Shown here in pieces: positions 22,314 to 34,648 of a stretch of DNA of 64,000 nucleotides; within the stretch, counting starts at the first letter, position 1, and each line of letters opens with the position of its first letter. The stretch lies in contig OY855904.1 in the NCBI GenBank assembly GCA_963693305.1, forward strand, positions 48,773,761-48,837,760, given 5' to 3'. Under the pieces are notes generated by a model. That model had not been told where the DNA came from, searched no databases, and saw only the letters and a program-made list of their open reading frames with translations. This DNA is from Meandrina meandrites (Eukaryota > Cnidaria > Anthozoa > Scleractinia > Meandrinidae). Made by a program: the position numbers and the translations under genes.

Positions 22314-22433
22314 GGCCTACAACAAGGGGTATTTTCAGTTGGTTACCCATCCAAGTACTAACCTTGCCCAACAGGGCTTAACTTCAGCGATCAGACGAAA
22401 ACCAATGCTTTCCTTGTGGTATCAGTGTCAGAC
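22314..22433 (-). pseudogene. 5S rRNA-like sequence, 120 nt, degenerate
   Basis: Read on the minus strand, the 120 bases align end to end with animal 5S rRNA. They include CGTCTGATC, GAAGTTAAGC, GGTTAGTACTTGGATGGG (the internal control region) and the 3' end GTTGTAGGCC. Directly downstream on that strand is a T-rich stop (TTCTTTTTTTTTTC). The 5' third is divergent, and the terminal stem is mispaired (GTCTGACAC against GTTGTAGGC), so it is probably a pseudogene or the head of a 5S-derived SINE (SINE3 type) rather than a working gene. Confidence 0.7.
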
Positions 22434-22734
22434 GAGACAAAGGGTTATAATGGGTTATAATGCAAATAGAGAAAAAGGAATTCCTAGTTTAAATGGATCT
22501 TATGGAAAATTTAGCACTTTCCTGCTAAACTGGACTTACGCGCTTTCTGATACGACATGGAAAGCAACGGTTCTTGTCCGATCGAACATTCGCTCGATTC
22601 AGATGGTAGCAGGAGGTTTCGCTCCCAACCGAGTTCGCACCCAACTTCAGAGTGTACTTACCGCGTTCACTCCCAAGTACGCTTACTATCTAGAATATTT
22701 CTCGTTCTTTAAGCGTGAGAAAAGCGGGACTACT

Positions 22735-24548
22735 AGTATGAACGCGTATTTTTCCTCAGTGTTTACTACCGAAGATTATGCAAATTTTCCTACGTTAGAC
22801 TGTATTGTTGACAAGAAACTTGAAAGCGTTAATTGTTCCGTTGATGAGGTCAGAAGCTACCTTCAAAAACTTAAGCCCTATAAGTCCCCTGGGCCTGACC
22901 ATATCGCACCGTGCATTCTAAAATCGTGTGCACGGGAACTGGCACCTTCAGTGACGTATATGCTAAATAAACCGTTCTCCACCGGCCTGCTACCTGAAGA
23001 ATGGAAACACGCAGACATTACACCACTACACAAGAAGGGTTCCAAATCCTTAAGAGAAAACTACCGCCCAATATCTCTTACCTCGATCGTTTGTAAGATA
23101 GGAGAAAAAATTGTTTTCGACCGGTTGTTTAAATTTTGGCGGGAAAATAACCTAATCAACAACAATCAATTCGGCTTTCTTCGAGGAAGATCTACTGTAA
23201 CTCAATTACTATCGACGATTAATGACTGGGCGAAATCGCGAAACTTGTCTATTCCTACCGATGTTATCTTTTTAGATCTGGCTAAAGCTTTTGACAGTGT
23301 CCCCCATGAGCGGCTGCTTTTAAAGTTGAAATGCAACGGCATTAATGGCTGTTTACTAAATTGGCTCAGACATTTTCTAACTGATCGCAAACAACGTGTA
23401 GTCGTCAGAGGAACTTGTCCTGTTTGGTCGAGTGTCACCTCTGGTACTCCGCAGGGAACAATACTTGGGCCTTTATTGTTCCTACTGTATATCAATGATA
23501 TAACCGAATGTGTATCATCCACTGTTAAACTTTACGCTGACGACACAAAGATTTATAGAGAATTGGCCGACCCTATTATAGATTCTCAGCTTCTTCAGGC
23601 AGACCTCGCCAATCTTAGTGAATGGGCTTGTAAATGGCAGCTACGTTTCAATGCAGACAAATGTGAATCCATGCGAATAACTCATTCACGTGATAAGTCA
23701 CTAACTAATTATACTCTTGGTAAACCTCTCAAAGACGTCAATAGCTTTAAAGATCTCGGTGTCACGATAACAAAAGATCTCTCATGGGGCATTCATATTA
23801 GCATGACTGTTAATAAAGCGAACAAAACACTTGGTGCAATTAAACGCCCTGTTGGCATTGCTAACACAAAGATTTTCTCCATGCTGTACAAATCTCTCGT
23901 ACGGCCTATCTTGGAATACGAGGTTCCAGTCTGGTGTCCTTATCTTGTCAAGGACATCCATGCTCTTGAGTGTGTACAGAGAAGAGCATCAAGATTGGCT
24001 CTTAATGAAACGAAAAGGCGAGATGTCGTACGAAGATAGATGTCAACTACTTAACTGGCCTACCCTATGTGAACGGAGAACTTATTTATCCTTAGTCGAG
24101 TGTTACAAGATAGTTTTCAGTTGTTATCATTTGAAATTTGAGGACTTTTTTGAATTCACAACGACAAAGTCAACGAGAGCTAAACAGCCGTACAAACTCT
24201 ATGACAAGCCAGCAAGACTTAACTGTTATAAAAGTTCCTTTTTTAGTAGGATAGTCAAACACTGGAATTCACTACCTAGGGACATTGTAGAGGCTGAAAG
24301 TCTTCAGCTTTTTAAATCTAAGCTTAAATCACATATGAGTATTTAATTATGGTTCTTTTTTTTTTCCTTTTAATTTTATTTGTGCTCTTTTTTAAGGGAG
24401 TTCTATATAGGGCTAACCTCCGAACTTCCTTTTCAAGATGCCTTTTCATATTTTTAAGTCTTTCTTATTTTCTTATTATTGTACTTGTGTATCTTGAATA
24501 AAGTATGTTTGTATGTTTTGTTTGTATGTTTTGTATGTTTTTGAGATC
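22735..24548 (+). mobile_element. 5'-truncated non-LTR retrotransposon (jockey/CR1-like) with one frameshift
   Basis: Codes for the reverse transcriptase part only. It starts near NAYFSSVFTTED, with fingers motifs KSPGPDHIAP and NYRPISL, the palm FLDLAKAFDSVPH, then SGTPQGTILGPLLFLLYIND and the catalytic YADD at 23533-23544. The frame ends at 24039, but the C-terminal part (from the segment around MSYEDRCQLLNW to SLQLFKSKLKSHM) continues in another frame to 24346, so a frameshift lies near 24005-24015. The endonuclease domain is absent. The 3' UTR ends in AATAAAG and a TATGTTTTGTTTG microsatellite-like tail, typical of CR1/L2-type elements. Dead copy. Confidence 0.85.
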
Positions 24549-24686
24549 GGTGGGTGCGAACTCGGTTGGGAGCGAAACCTGCATCATTCGATTCAGATCA
24601 TATTGTGATACGACGTAATATATCGCCGCTCGTTCGTATTAGTTCGGCGACCGAACAAAATCGAACGTCATCGGACTTTATCGAAC

Positions 24687-24739
24687 CAACCTCGTTCCCA
24701 GGGCTTTTCCAAAAGGGAAAAGCCCTGGGAACGAGGTTG
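24687..24739. mobile_element. 53-bp foldback element with 10-bp target duplication
   Basis: Arms of about 24 bp (CAACCTCGTTCCCAGGGCTT and inverse) surround a spacer of about five bases. TTTATCGAAC lies directly on both sides (24677-24686, 24740-24749). The duplication consists of the surrounding TCGAAC-rich repeat, so this element inserted into it. Size and 10-bp duplication suggest a Mutator-like miniature. Confidence 0.75.
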
Positions 24740-24831
24740 TTTATCGAACGTTCGATTTGGCTCGATTTGCATTTATTTTTTGTGAGTTCGATTTCGTTCG
24801 ATCACCGAACAAAATCGAATTTAATACAACA

Positions 24832-27800
24832 ACAACAACAATTTTATTTGCATTCCCATTTACATAGATGGTATTGCATTTTAAGTAAACATAGAAAAGA
24901 AAGAAAAGAGAAAAAAAATGAATGAATAATGATAATAATTACATTGATAGTAGGATGATAAAGTAAATTTGTAGAATAATTAACTTAATCGCGATCATTG
25001 TTTTCTTTTCTGGAATGCTTCAAAAGTGAAGTATCCTAATTTCTTACAAATAAAAGGATCTATGTTATTAAAAAGAAATACTACTTTATCAGAGTTATTT
25101 AAGGTACTAAAGTTGGGATATCTCAAACTTACATCGTCGAAGAACTTTTTTCGTATATCTTGATATAAGTTACAGGAGAAGAGGAAGTGAGATTCATTTT
25201 CTACCTCATTGCCTGAACAGAATTTACATATTCTTAGGTGTTCAGGAACTTTTGGTATACAATGTCTCCCAGTTTCAATTCTTAAATCATGATTACCTGA
25301 CCTTAATTTTGCTACTAACTGTCTATGTTGCATATTTTTAATTAATTCTAATTGATGAGAGCTGCTTCGGTCAGTTTTGAAGGAAGAATAGAATTGTAGT
25401 TTCCTGTTAGATTTTATCATGTCAAATTGATGCATTTGTAAGCTATTGATAATATTTTGTTTTATTTTGGGCAAGTTAGTTTTTAATTTCTCAGCACTGT
25501 AGTTTACAGGTGAATTTATGTTTTGTTCTTCTACGTGATAAATACTACCATATAATTTAAGAATTTCATTAACTGATAGCATAAAGGAGGTCTTTTTATT
25601 TTGTGCTAACTGAGTTGACATTTGGAGGCATTGTTTAGCGATACTATTTTCAGGGAGGTCTTCAAGATGGATCCAGAAATTAAGAATTTTTATAAAGATG
25701 GTCGATTTAAGAGAAAGTCTTCCCATTTCATTACGTGAAGCAACGTTCGGGGCTCTTCTGTTTAAGCCGAGGTAATGTTTGTAAAATTGAGAATGAAGTC
25801 TTTCAATGGGGTCCTTTTCCCATTTCTTATGATCCATATTGTCATAAGCGCCCCAAACCTCAGAGCTGTATAATGGTATTGGAAGGAAAAGAAAAGTTTA
25901 TTGCACATTGATATCGGGAGTTTATTAAAGTCCAGATATCTCCTACATGCAAAAATCGATCTCCTTGCCTTTTCTACTAATCTCTGTTTTGAAATTGAAA
26001 ATTTACCATTTGAATAAAAGGTTGTGCCCAAATAAGTGTAATCTGCTACATTATCAATTTCCTTTCCATTTAGTAGGAAGAAATATTTTCCCCGTGTTGA
26101 TTTTCGATTCTGTTTTTGAAAAATTAAGGTTTCTGTTTTCTTTAAGTTGATGGTTAGAAGCCATTTCTCACAGTATTGTTGAAGAATATTAATTTGTTTT
26201 TGAAGACCTGCAGCACTTGTAGATATTAACATCAGGTCATCTGCATAAAACAAACAATTAAGAGCTACACCATTTGGCAATTTGACTGGGTCAGTATCAT
26301 GGGATTCTAAAAGGTGTGGAAATTCATTGAGGTATAAGTTAAATAAAAGCGGAGAAAGAATACATCCCTGCCTAACTCCTCTGTTAAATTCAAAGAAATT
26401 GGATCTTTGATTACCGTATTTGATAGCGCATTGTGATTTCAGATACATGTCTGATATAAGGTGATAAAATAGACCCCCTATTTTGTTGTGAATTAATTTC
26501 AGAAGTAATCCTTCGTGCCATACAGAGTCAAAAGCTTTTTGAAAGTCAACGAAGCAACAAAATAATTTACCTTTGTTCTCATTGATAACATACTTGTCAA
26601 TAAGTGTTCTTAAACTAAAAATGTGGTCTGTTGTTCGATATCCTTTTAGGAAGCCTATTTGGGAATGATGTAGCACGTTATTTTCATGGAAGTAATTGCT
26701 CAATCTTGTATTTAAAAGAGACGAGAACAGTTTGCCTAGGCAACTTGTGACACAAATTCCTCTGTAATTATTAGGGTCTGACTTACTTCCTGATTTAAAG
26801 ATTGGGCTTATTAGTCCCTTAGACCAAACGTCTGGAAATGATCCTTTCGTAAGAATAAAATTGAAAAGCTTTACCAGGGAAGAGATCAGATGATTGACGC
26901 CACTTTTCAACATTTCATTACGAATGCGGTCAAGGCCCGCTGCCTTTTTGGTTTTTTAGTGATTTGACGGCTTTCCGGACTTCTGTTTCAGTGACGGGTT
27001 CATCTAATTCGCCTTGTGGTTTTTTTGGTGTATCTTGTTCTTTGAGACGTTTTACCAAATGCTCCTGTTCAACAGAATATCGTTCGGATTCAGGTTTTGA
27101 ATGCAAGCGTTGAAAATGACAGTGTAATTTGTCAACTGGAACAGATGTGTCGCGGGAAGGGAGATTTGCCGACATATCCTTAAGTTTTGACCAGAATTGG
27201 TTCGAGTTATTCGTGTTGATAAGTTCTTCCATTTGAGTGTTTTGGTGGTTTCGCTTTTTCCGTCGTAACAAACTTTTGTACTCTTTATTCAGAAGATGAT
27301 AAGCTTCTCTTGTCTTTTCATCTGAGGGATTGTTATGTTTACGATTTGATACGTGTTTGAGTCTCTTTTTAAGCTTATGACATTCGCTATCATACCAGAT
27401 CTGGAATTTTCTTGATCTTGACAGGTTGTAATGACATTTTTGCCGCAAGATCTAGGATTTTCACAAATTCAGATACTGCCATGTTAACATCGTTGAACAA
27501 TTCAAGATTAAGATTTTCAAAGTCAGAGATAATTTGTTTTACCTCAGGGGATTGCAAAGCCGTGATAAATTTATCTTTCGAGTCATGGGACCATTTATAT
27601 TGTCTTGGGAGAGTGGTAAGCTCTTGCTTATTAACAGAATTGGAGGGCTCAATTGAAGGATTGGAAATCTTTATCCAGCTGATTAACTGAGAATGATCTG
27701 AGAATGGAGAAGGTTGTCGCACCACAAAATTTTGAAATTTATCCATTAAATCATGACTTACTATTATATAATCTACGGTACTAATTCCCTGTTTGCCATG

Positions 27801-28036
27801 AAAGGTTATTTTTCCAAAAGAATCACCCTTGCATCTTCCATTTAGGATCCTTAAATCTAGGGATTTGCATATCTCTAAAAGAATTTTTCCTTGTTCATTT
27901 AAATGTTGGTCTGAAGTTTTTTCTGGCTGGCACCTCCTTAGGCGTGGGGAGATTATCGCTGGGAGCAAATTTGCAAGAATCAAAAACAGACTTGAAATCA
28001 TTTTCCATACCAGTCCGAGCGTTGAAATCACCTCGA
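24832..28036 (-). mobile_element. 5'-truncated LINE with partial endonuclease, reverse transcriptase and CCHC end; several frameshifts
   Basis: On the minus strand it begins inside the AP-endonuclease domain at GDFNARTG (near 28030) and continues with the endonuclease end (DYIIVS, SDHSQLISW). A linker leads into reverse transcriptase: SPIFKSGSKSDPNNYRGI, FVDFQKAFDSVWH, RGVRQGCILSPLLFNLYLNE and FYADD (YADD codons at 26236-26247). The C terminus has a zinc-knuckle-like CKFC...HFLFSC. The frame changes near 27930, 27400-27450, 26915-26930 and 25860-25880, so it is dead. The 3' end is a TTG-repeat tail (ACAACAACAA on the plus strand at 24832). It is distinct from the plus-strand LINE next to it. 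Confidence 0.85.
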
Positions 28037-28235
28037 TCAACGTTCGATTGTGTTCGATTGCGTTCGAAAACCGAACGTTCGATGTGATACGCCGGGCAAG
28101 AAAAAAAAAGAGCGCGGCTCGCGAGAACACTGAGTTCTAAAAATTTGTTTTTCTCGTGCCCAATGTCTTGTCCGTGTTTTGACGGAAGCACGTGTAGTAG
28201 CCTCATGTCGACGCTCTCCGATGATTTCTAAAGCA

Positions 28236-28291
28236 CTTCCGGTGCGCCATATTAGGTCAAACTCGTACTGTTTGGATCCGCGGTATATATT
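28236..28291 (+). promoter_or_regulatory. ELL promoter: ETS site, CArG box and TATA-like element
   Basis: CACTTCCGG (ETS core on the reverse strand, 28235-28242) is followed five bases later by CCATATTAGG (28247-28256), a perfect CC(A/T)6GG serum response factor site. A GTATATATTAG TATA-like element lies at 28283-28293. The ELL start codon is at 28375. An ETS site beside a CArG box is the layout of serum response elements in immediate-early gene promoters. The motifs are seen; SRF control is inferred. Confidence 0.5.
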
Positions 28292-28374
28292 AGACAGGCG
28301 CAGTGTAAATTTCTTAGCGGATGTTGCTCGCGAGTGGAGTAGGAGTTTATTAGGCTTCGGGAAAAGAAAATGCA

Positions 28375-31300
28375 ATGGCCATTGTTTTAGAACCGAAAAC
28401 GTCGTACAATCTTATATCACGAACGGAACCAGGCAATAACAAACTTCTTATACACGTGAAATTGACGGATTCCTGTTTACGAGCGCTTGAAGAATATCAA
28501 CTAGTTGAGGTATTGTCGAGTTCGATTTCGAGACGCATTTCTGACTCAACTTCTCTCTGTGAATGTGGAGAAAGTAAGGCATTGATTCTGTGTTCTCTCT
28601 TACAGATTAACTTCATTGTTTCGTGTTTGTTTTCCTTCAACAGGTATCCTCAAGACGAAAGCCAAGCATTAAATTTTCAGGATTTCAAGGGGTAAGTTTT
28701 TGGTTGAAATCTTCGTATCTCTTACACAGTACATTCCCCGCTTTTCATCAGCTGGGGCTATATTATATGTTCCTGGTATCCTCGGTTATAATTAAAAGTG
28801 AGCCAGGTTGAAGATGAATAAATCATAGCACCAGATGTTAATTCAGGCATGATAAAACACAGCCATACTTGACTCTGGGGGCATCGTTTGTATACACAGG
28901 CGACTACCGTTCTTAAATGTTTGAAGTTCGAACCTTCGTCTCTTTATATTTCGTAGATTCTTGTAGTTTGTGCTGTCGTTTGTGCTGTTGTTTAGAGCTT
29001 AATGTTAAGCATATGTCCCCTTTAAGACAAATTGTATAGTTTATTGTCAATTGAAAGGCTTTGAGTATCTTTAAGATCTTTTTGTCCGTCGTGTACAGCG
29101 TGCGAGGAAAACAAAATGTGATAATTGATTAAACCTCGGCTACATAGAGAACAAGAATCAACATGCTTTTTTACCGAGCCTTTTATACAACTCCGACGGA
29201 ATTTTAACATGTATAAGTAATAGTTGTGCATGTCATTTAAAATGCTAAATTCAGGATTTGTTCGTAAAGAAAATGTTGTTTCACTGAACTGGAGACAAAA
29301 TATAACACCTTTTCACTGATTTCCGTGTAGAAAGGATGGCTTTTAATTTGTCAGATCTTTTCATAAATGAACTTCAACAAATTTTGGCAAACAGGGTAAC
29401 AGACAGGCTCCAGAAAAAGGCAGTTGGCTGTTTATTATTTGATATTATATTACCGGTATAAGTAAAAAATTGCCAATAATAAATTTTAAAATTATATTTT
29501 TGCATAATTTCCACTTACCTAGGGCAAACATTTTAAACTCTTATGTTATCTGATCATGGTATCTTGATCAGTGTATGCTTGTCGGTGTGGTAAACGTGGC
29601 GTGATTACCAGATTTACAAGGTGAAGATTATGTACTAGAGCTGCGGCTACTGAAGTCAACTGAATTCGGGCTTCGTGCACATGTTACTAGCTTCTCCTGT
29701 GCAAGGGTATTGTGAACAGGGTGAAGAGCCATTTCGTGATTCTCCCCAGGGATTGGGGAATTGACTGGTTAACATTTCATCCTTACAAAATGTATTTGCC
29801 TCCTATTTACAATAAAGTCTGGAATTGGTTTGAGCGATATCGACTGCTCAGTCTTCAATCTATTAATACCACCATCTTCGTCTTGTACCCAAATGTCTTC
29901 CATATTACCAGTATGGACTGGCCAACTGTGCAGCTCTCCAACATATTGCAATTGATTTTATCATCATGCCGCCCTTACTCGAAATTGGCAAGCCAATCAC
30001 ACATTTATTAAATTTAGTCACCATTCGTGTCATTATGGCTGTTGAATTACGCACATTTTCCAACACTGAGATCTAATGGGTCCCCGAAAATAGCAGCCCC
30101 TTTGGCGTGCTAAATCCAAAATTGAATTCTGCCAAATTGATTAATTCCATTTTCCTTTCCCTAATCCTATCCTTTTAAACTTCCGCAAGGCTGTGCTCTA
30201 AGAAAAATTAAAAGGAGCCCAAAGATTCCAAACCATGAGACCCAGGGTGCCCAGCATAAAGCTTATATGAAAGAAATAAGATTATTTGATCTCCCAAAGG
30301 CAAAAGTTAGTCGCCTGAGGCACCCAGGCACCCTTAGAGCACAGCCCTGTTCTGACACACGAGTTTTCCTTTGAAATCCCTCTGTATTTCAAACAATATT
30401 TTTGTGTCTAGCCCCTTTAATTTTGTGATATTCTATTTTTGGCCTTCCTCTCTTTCCGCTGTGCAACATCTTTCTTGTGCCTTGTCACTGAGGGTAGTTG
30501 TAAGAGAAGAGATTTAAAAGTTTCACCACTTGTTGCATTCAAGAATGCCTCTTAATCTTGTTTTTTTTTTTAATATTTTAAAGTCAATATCAATACCACT
30601 TAGAAAGGCCAATTCAGGAGATGACAACACAGCCGAGTTTAAACTGGATTGCTCCGCAGTGCAGTCTGGCGGACAACAGGGTTGTATGGATTGTATTCAA
30701 CAGCCTGGAGGAAATAACGACATCAGAACTGTTGGAACAATCACCCATAAAATCAATGTTAAAGCTACTGACGATAGTTACCAGATGACGCAACAGAGAA
30801 TGAAAGAGGCTGAGGAAGAGAGAAAAGGAGTGAGGTATGAATTCATTAATACCTTAAACACCCGCAAATAAGCCACTAAACAGCAAAGTTCAACCATGCA
30901 AATACTCGCGAATAGCTTTGAATTTCCTTGCTTGTGGAGGCACTGTTGAAGTTTATCACATGTCAGGCCATTGTCGACCGTGCAAACAGCTTTGTGGGGG
31001 AATGGAAGTACTGTGTTGTGTGACGTTTTCTTGCTCTAGAAAACCGACCATAAACGGCTTAAAGGATCTGGTAATGAATGTTTCCATAAAAGTGTCAATT
31101 CACAGAAATGTACAGCTCACTTTTTTCAAATGTTCTCACAGATAAGCCGCACCCCCGATTTTGGAAAAATAGATGCGGCTTATCTGCAGCTGTTTATGGT
31201 ATCCCTTGGAGCCACACGTCCTAAAGCAACACTTTTGACACTATGGTGACATTATGCTTTAACCCATACGCAACTTGCAATTGGCAGGAACAGCTTTCTG

Positions 31301-33475
31301 TCACTAGGTAGGAAGGTGGGTGGGTGGGTGGCTAGGTTGGTGGGTAGGTAGGTAGGCAGACAGGCAGGTAGGTAGGCAGGTGGGTGGGCAGTTAGGTTCA
31401 CTGTAGGTTAGCTAGGTAGGTAGGTAGGTGGATGGGTGGGTAGGTAGGCAGGTGGCCAGGTAGGTAGGTGGCTGGGTACACTGTAGGTAGATAGGTAGAT
31501 GGGTGGGTAGGTAGGTGGGTGGGTAAGTAGGTAGGTGTGTGGGTAGGTAGGTATGTACGTGAACTTTATTAAAAACAAACATTTGCCCCATCAACTATAA
31601 ATAATGCAAAGTCAATTTATGCTGGATTTCAATTGACTTACTAGTTAATTGACTCCGGGAGCCTGCAGTACACCTATTGTGAATATAGACACATCTACTG
31701 TACATGTAACTTTGGTGCATTTAAAAGTCTTATTTAAGATGGGTAATTTACAACTAATGATAATGGCAGGATTGTGTCTATTTGAATCGTCTTTACTCTA
31801 AATAAATTTTATTCACTGTTTTTCTCTTGCAGCACAAAAGTGATAAATACACCAAAGAAAGGTACAGTCACATTTACATTTGTCAATACGATTACCACTG
31901 AAATTGCGACTGACTGTATTGTTTATTTTTTTTAAACAATCAACTTATAAATCCTTTTTTAAATGTTTTCAGGAAGCAAAAAAGGTTTCAAAAATGTATC
32001 ATTTCACAAACAGCAAAAGAGTGTAATAGCTGCTGTTAGGCAAATTAAATCTGGCGCAGTACCCAAAGTTTCCAGTTGTAAAACCCTCAGGTAAATACAT
32101 TGTATTTTATTGTGTCTTATCTCATCTTGTCTTATCCCGTCCCATATCATCTCATTTCCTGAAAACCAGACTTTGAAATATATTTTGCCCTTCAGGGCTG
32201 TGCTCTAAGGATGCCTGGGTGCACCTAAGGCAGCTAACTTTTGCCTTTGGGTGACCAGATAATCTTATTTCTTTCATTTTAGCTTTATGCAGGGTATCCT
32301 GGATCTCATAGTTTGGGCTGAATTGAACCAAAGAGCAATGGGAACTAGATGCATTGTTTTAATGTATTCTTTTTGAGATCCGCCATCTGAAATGAGAAAA
32401 TGGATTTTTACGGCCAAATCTCAAATTTTACAACTTTCATCACTTAATGTCATCATGCAAGTGGACAGGATCTGTTGTCTGTTGTCTGTTGTGATCAACC
32501 GATCTGTAGAACAGAATAGGAATGGGAAAAGAAATCAAGTCAACTCAACAAGAATTGTCGAGTAGAACTCAACTTAGTAAAATATTCCTGGGCAGTTAGA
32601 AAGGACTAATTCAAAGTATAAACGAAAGAGACAAATTATATTTGATGCGTTCTTATAAGATTTAGTAAACAGAAATCTTTCCATTCTTTTAAAACAAAAG
32701 GTGTAAGCAATTTCAAGACATTGTTTGACCTTGCATCGCATACCGTATAAAGGATGTCACGCCAAGATAACGCAACTTTTGTTGAACAATCACTCAGCAC
32801 AGAAGTTGTCAGCTACTTTTATTTACCTTAATTTTTTGACAAATGTCCTGAAAATTATTAAAGACCCCTTGTGAAACGTCATCACTTCTGCATGCATTGC
32901 GTGGCGTTTATTCTTAGAGCACAGCCTTGCCTGTGGTAACTGATTTAGCATTAGTGTTAAAAGGGCCGAGCATTCAAACATTAGAAACATTCAACAGAAC
33001 AAGATTGAAAAAATGCCAACTGGTAGGAGGCAAGCCAGTTGCCTATTCACAAATATTATGGCCAAGGAATTTTCAGTTAACTCTGGTCTGCTGTGAAACA
33101 ACTCCAGATTGCGGTCAGAATGGGACTTGAAACTGGAACCTCAAGATTTCAAGTCTGGTGGCATAACCAGACTTGACCATAACAATTTTGCCCCACTGTT
33201 ATTGCATGTTACTATCGGAATGACCTTCCTTTAATCTATACGTAACTTAGCAACTAGAAAACGTTTTTAAAAAGCACTCTTACTACCAGTATTATTTTGC
33301 TCAGTATTAATTAATTTATACCTCTTCCTCTCCTATGTTAAGTTAACTTTTTTATCCTAATTATTATAATTGTCATTTAAACAAGGGCATCTTATAAGCT
33401 GGCTATATAATTGTCCTTTTCCATTTCTCTTCTACTTGTTTGCTTTATATTTATCTTTGTAATTTTAGAATGGAA

Positions 33476-33514
<39 letters not shown>

Positions 33515-34617
33515 AAGTTATCCTGCAAAGTCGCATGGAATATCGCCTGATATTTAGCCAACAAGGCTGTAGGCCGAGTGGGCTAAAGTCAGATGATATT
33601 CCTCAAGATTGAGCACATGAGCAGGATAACATTATTGTTTTATTACTCAATATATTGTCAACAAAAACACTTTTTGCAACAAGAAAAGCTGTGGTTGTGA
33701 AGCGCTTTGCAAGATTTCGGGCTAATCTTGTTAACCTAGTACATAATTATATGACAGGATATCCGTTATGTATGGATGATGGATAACAATGACTTTCAGA
33801 CCATATACAATAAAATTATGGGCATTGCGCAAATTTGTTGAACAATGAAATGATATGTAAATGTACTTATTTCATTCACTAAGTGCATAATTATAAAAAG
33901 CTGAGGAAATAATTATGGTTTCATGATGTTTACAAATTCTATTTTTGCCTTGTAGTTGTCTGTACTAAATGAGCATACCAAAATGTTATTTTTGCATTGT
34001 CATTTCGGAACCACCATTAAACCAAGATAATTATTTTTAGTGACGTATATTTTTGTATTTAAACAGGGAAAGAGTGATCCATTTATTAGCAGTTAAACCT
34101 TACAAGAAACCAGAATTGATAACAAGACTTAGTAAAGGTAAGCCAGGCGTTTTAGCAAACCTGTTGACTTAGTTAGTAGGCCAACTGTCAATTGAAAGGT
34201 TTATAATCGTTATTGTTGCCCAATTTGATACTTGTTATGCAGTATACAGTGGTCCTTGTTTGATTTAACATTATTGTGCCTACACATAAAGTCTTATCTT
34301 GGGTTGTAGGGGTGGAGGGTTATGGGGGGGGGGGGGGGGGGGTGAGAGGGAGGATAAAGTATGTGTTGAGCCCAGTGGCACATCCTGGTTCCTCCTAGCA
34401 TTAAGCAACTAAGAGTATATCTACTCCACCCTGGATGGGATACTAGTCCATCACAGGGTTACCCCTCAGCATTATTTCGCCAGGAGAGAGGCACTGTGAG
34501 AGTAAAGTGTCTTGCCCATAAACACAACACAGTTACCCTGGCCAGGGCTTGAATCCGGACTGTTCAATCCAGAGTACAGCATGCTAACCATTGGGTCATC
34601 CTGCTTCCCACATCTTG

Positions 34618-34648
<31 letters not shown>

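Larger units (their letters stand above)
24600..28096. repeat. TCGAAC-rich repeat, interrupted by a LINE
   Basis: Flanks of the minus-strand LINE (24600-24831 and 28037-28096) are filled with TTCGATT / TCGAAC units. The right end GTTCGATGTGATACGCCGGGC matches the right end of the repeat at 46718-47534 (GTTCGATTAGATACGCCAGGC), so this is a second copy of that family into which a LINE inserted. The left boundary is not certain. Confidence 0.5.

Noticed and set aside
31305..31557. Telomere-like or CRISPR-like array
   Set aside because: The TAGG/TGGG tetramers have no spacer structure and do not match the TTAGGG animal telomere unit.
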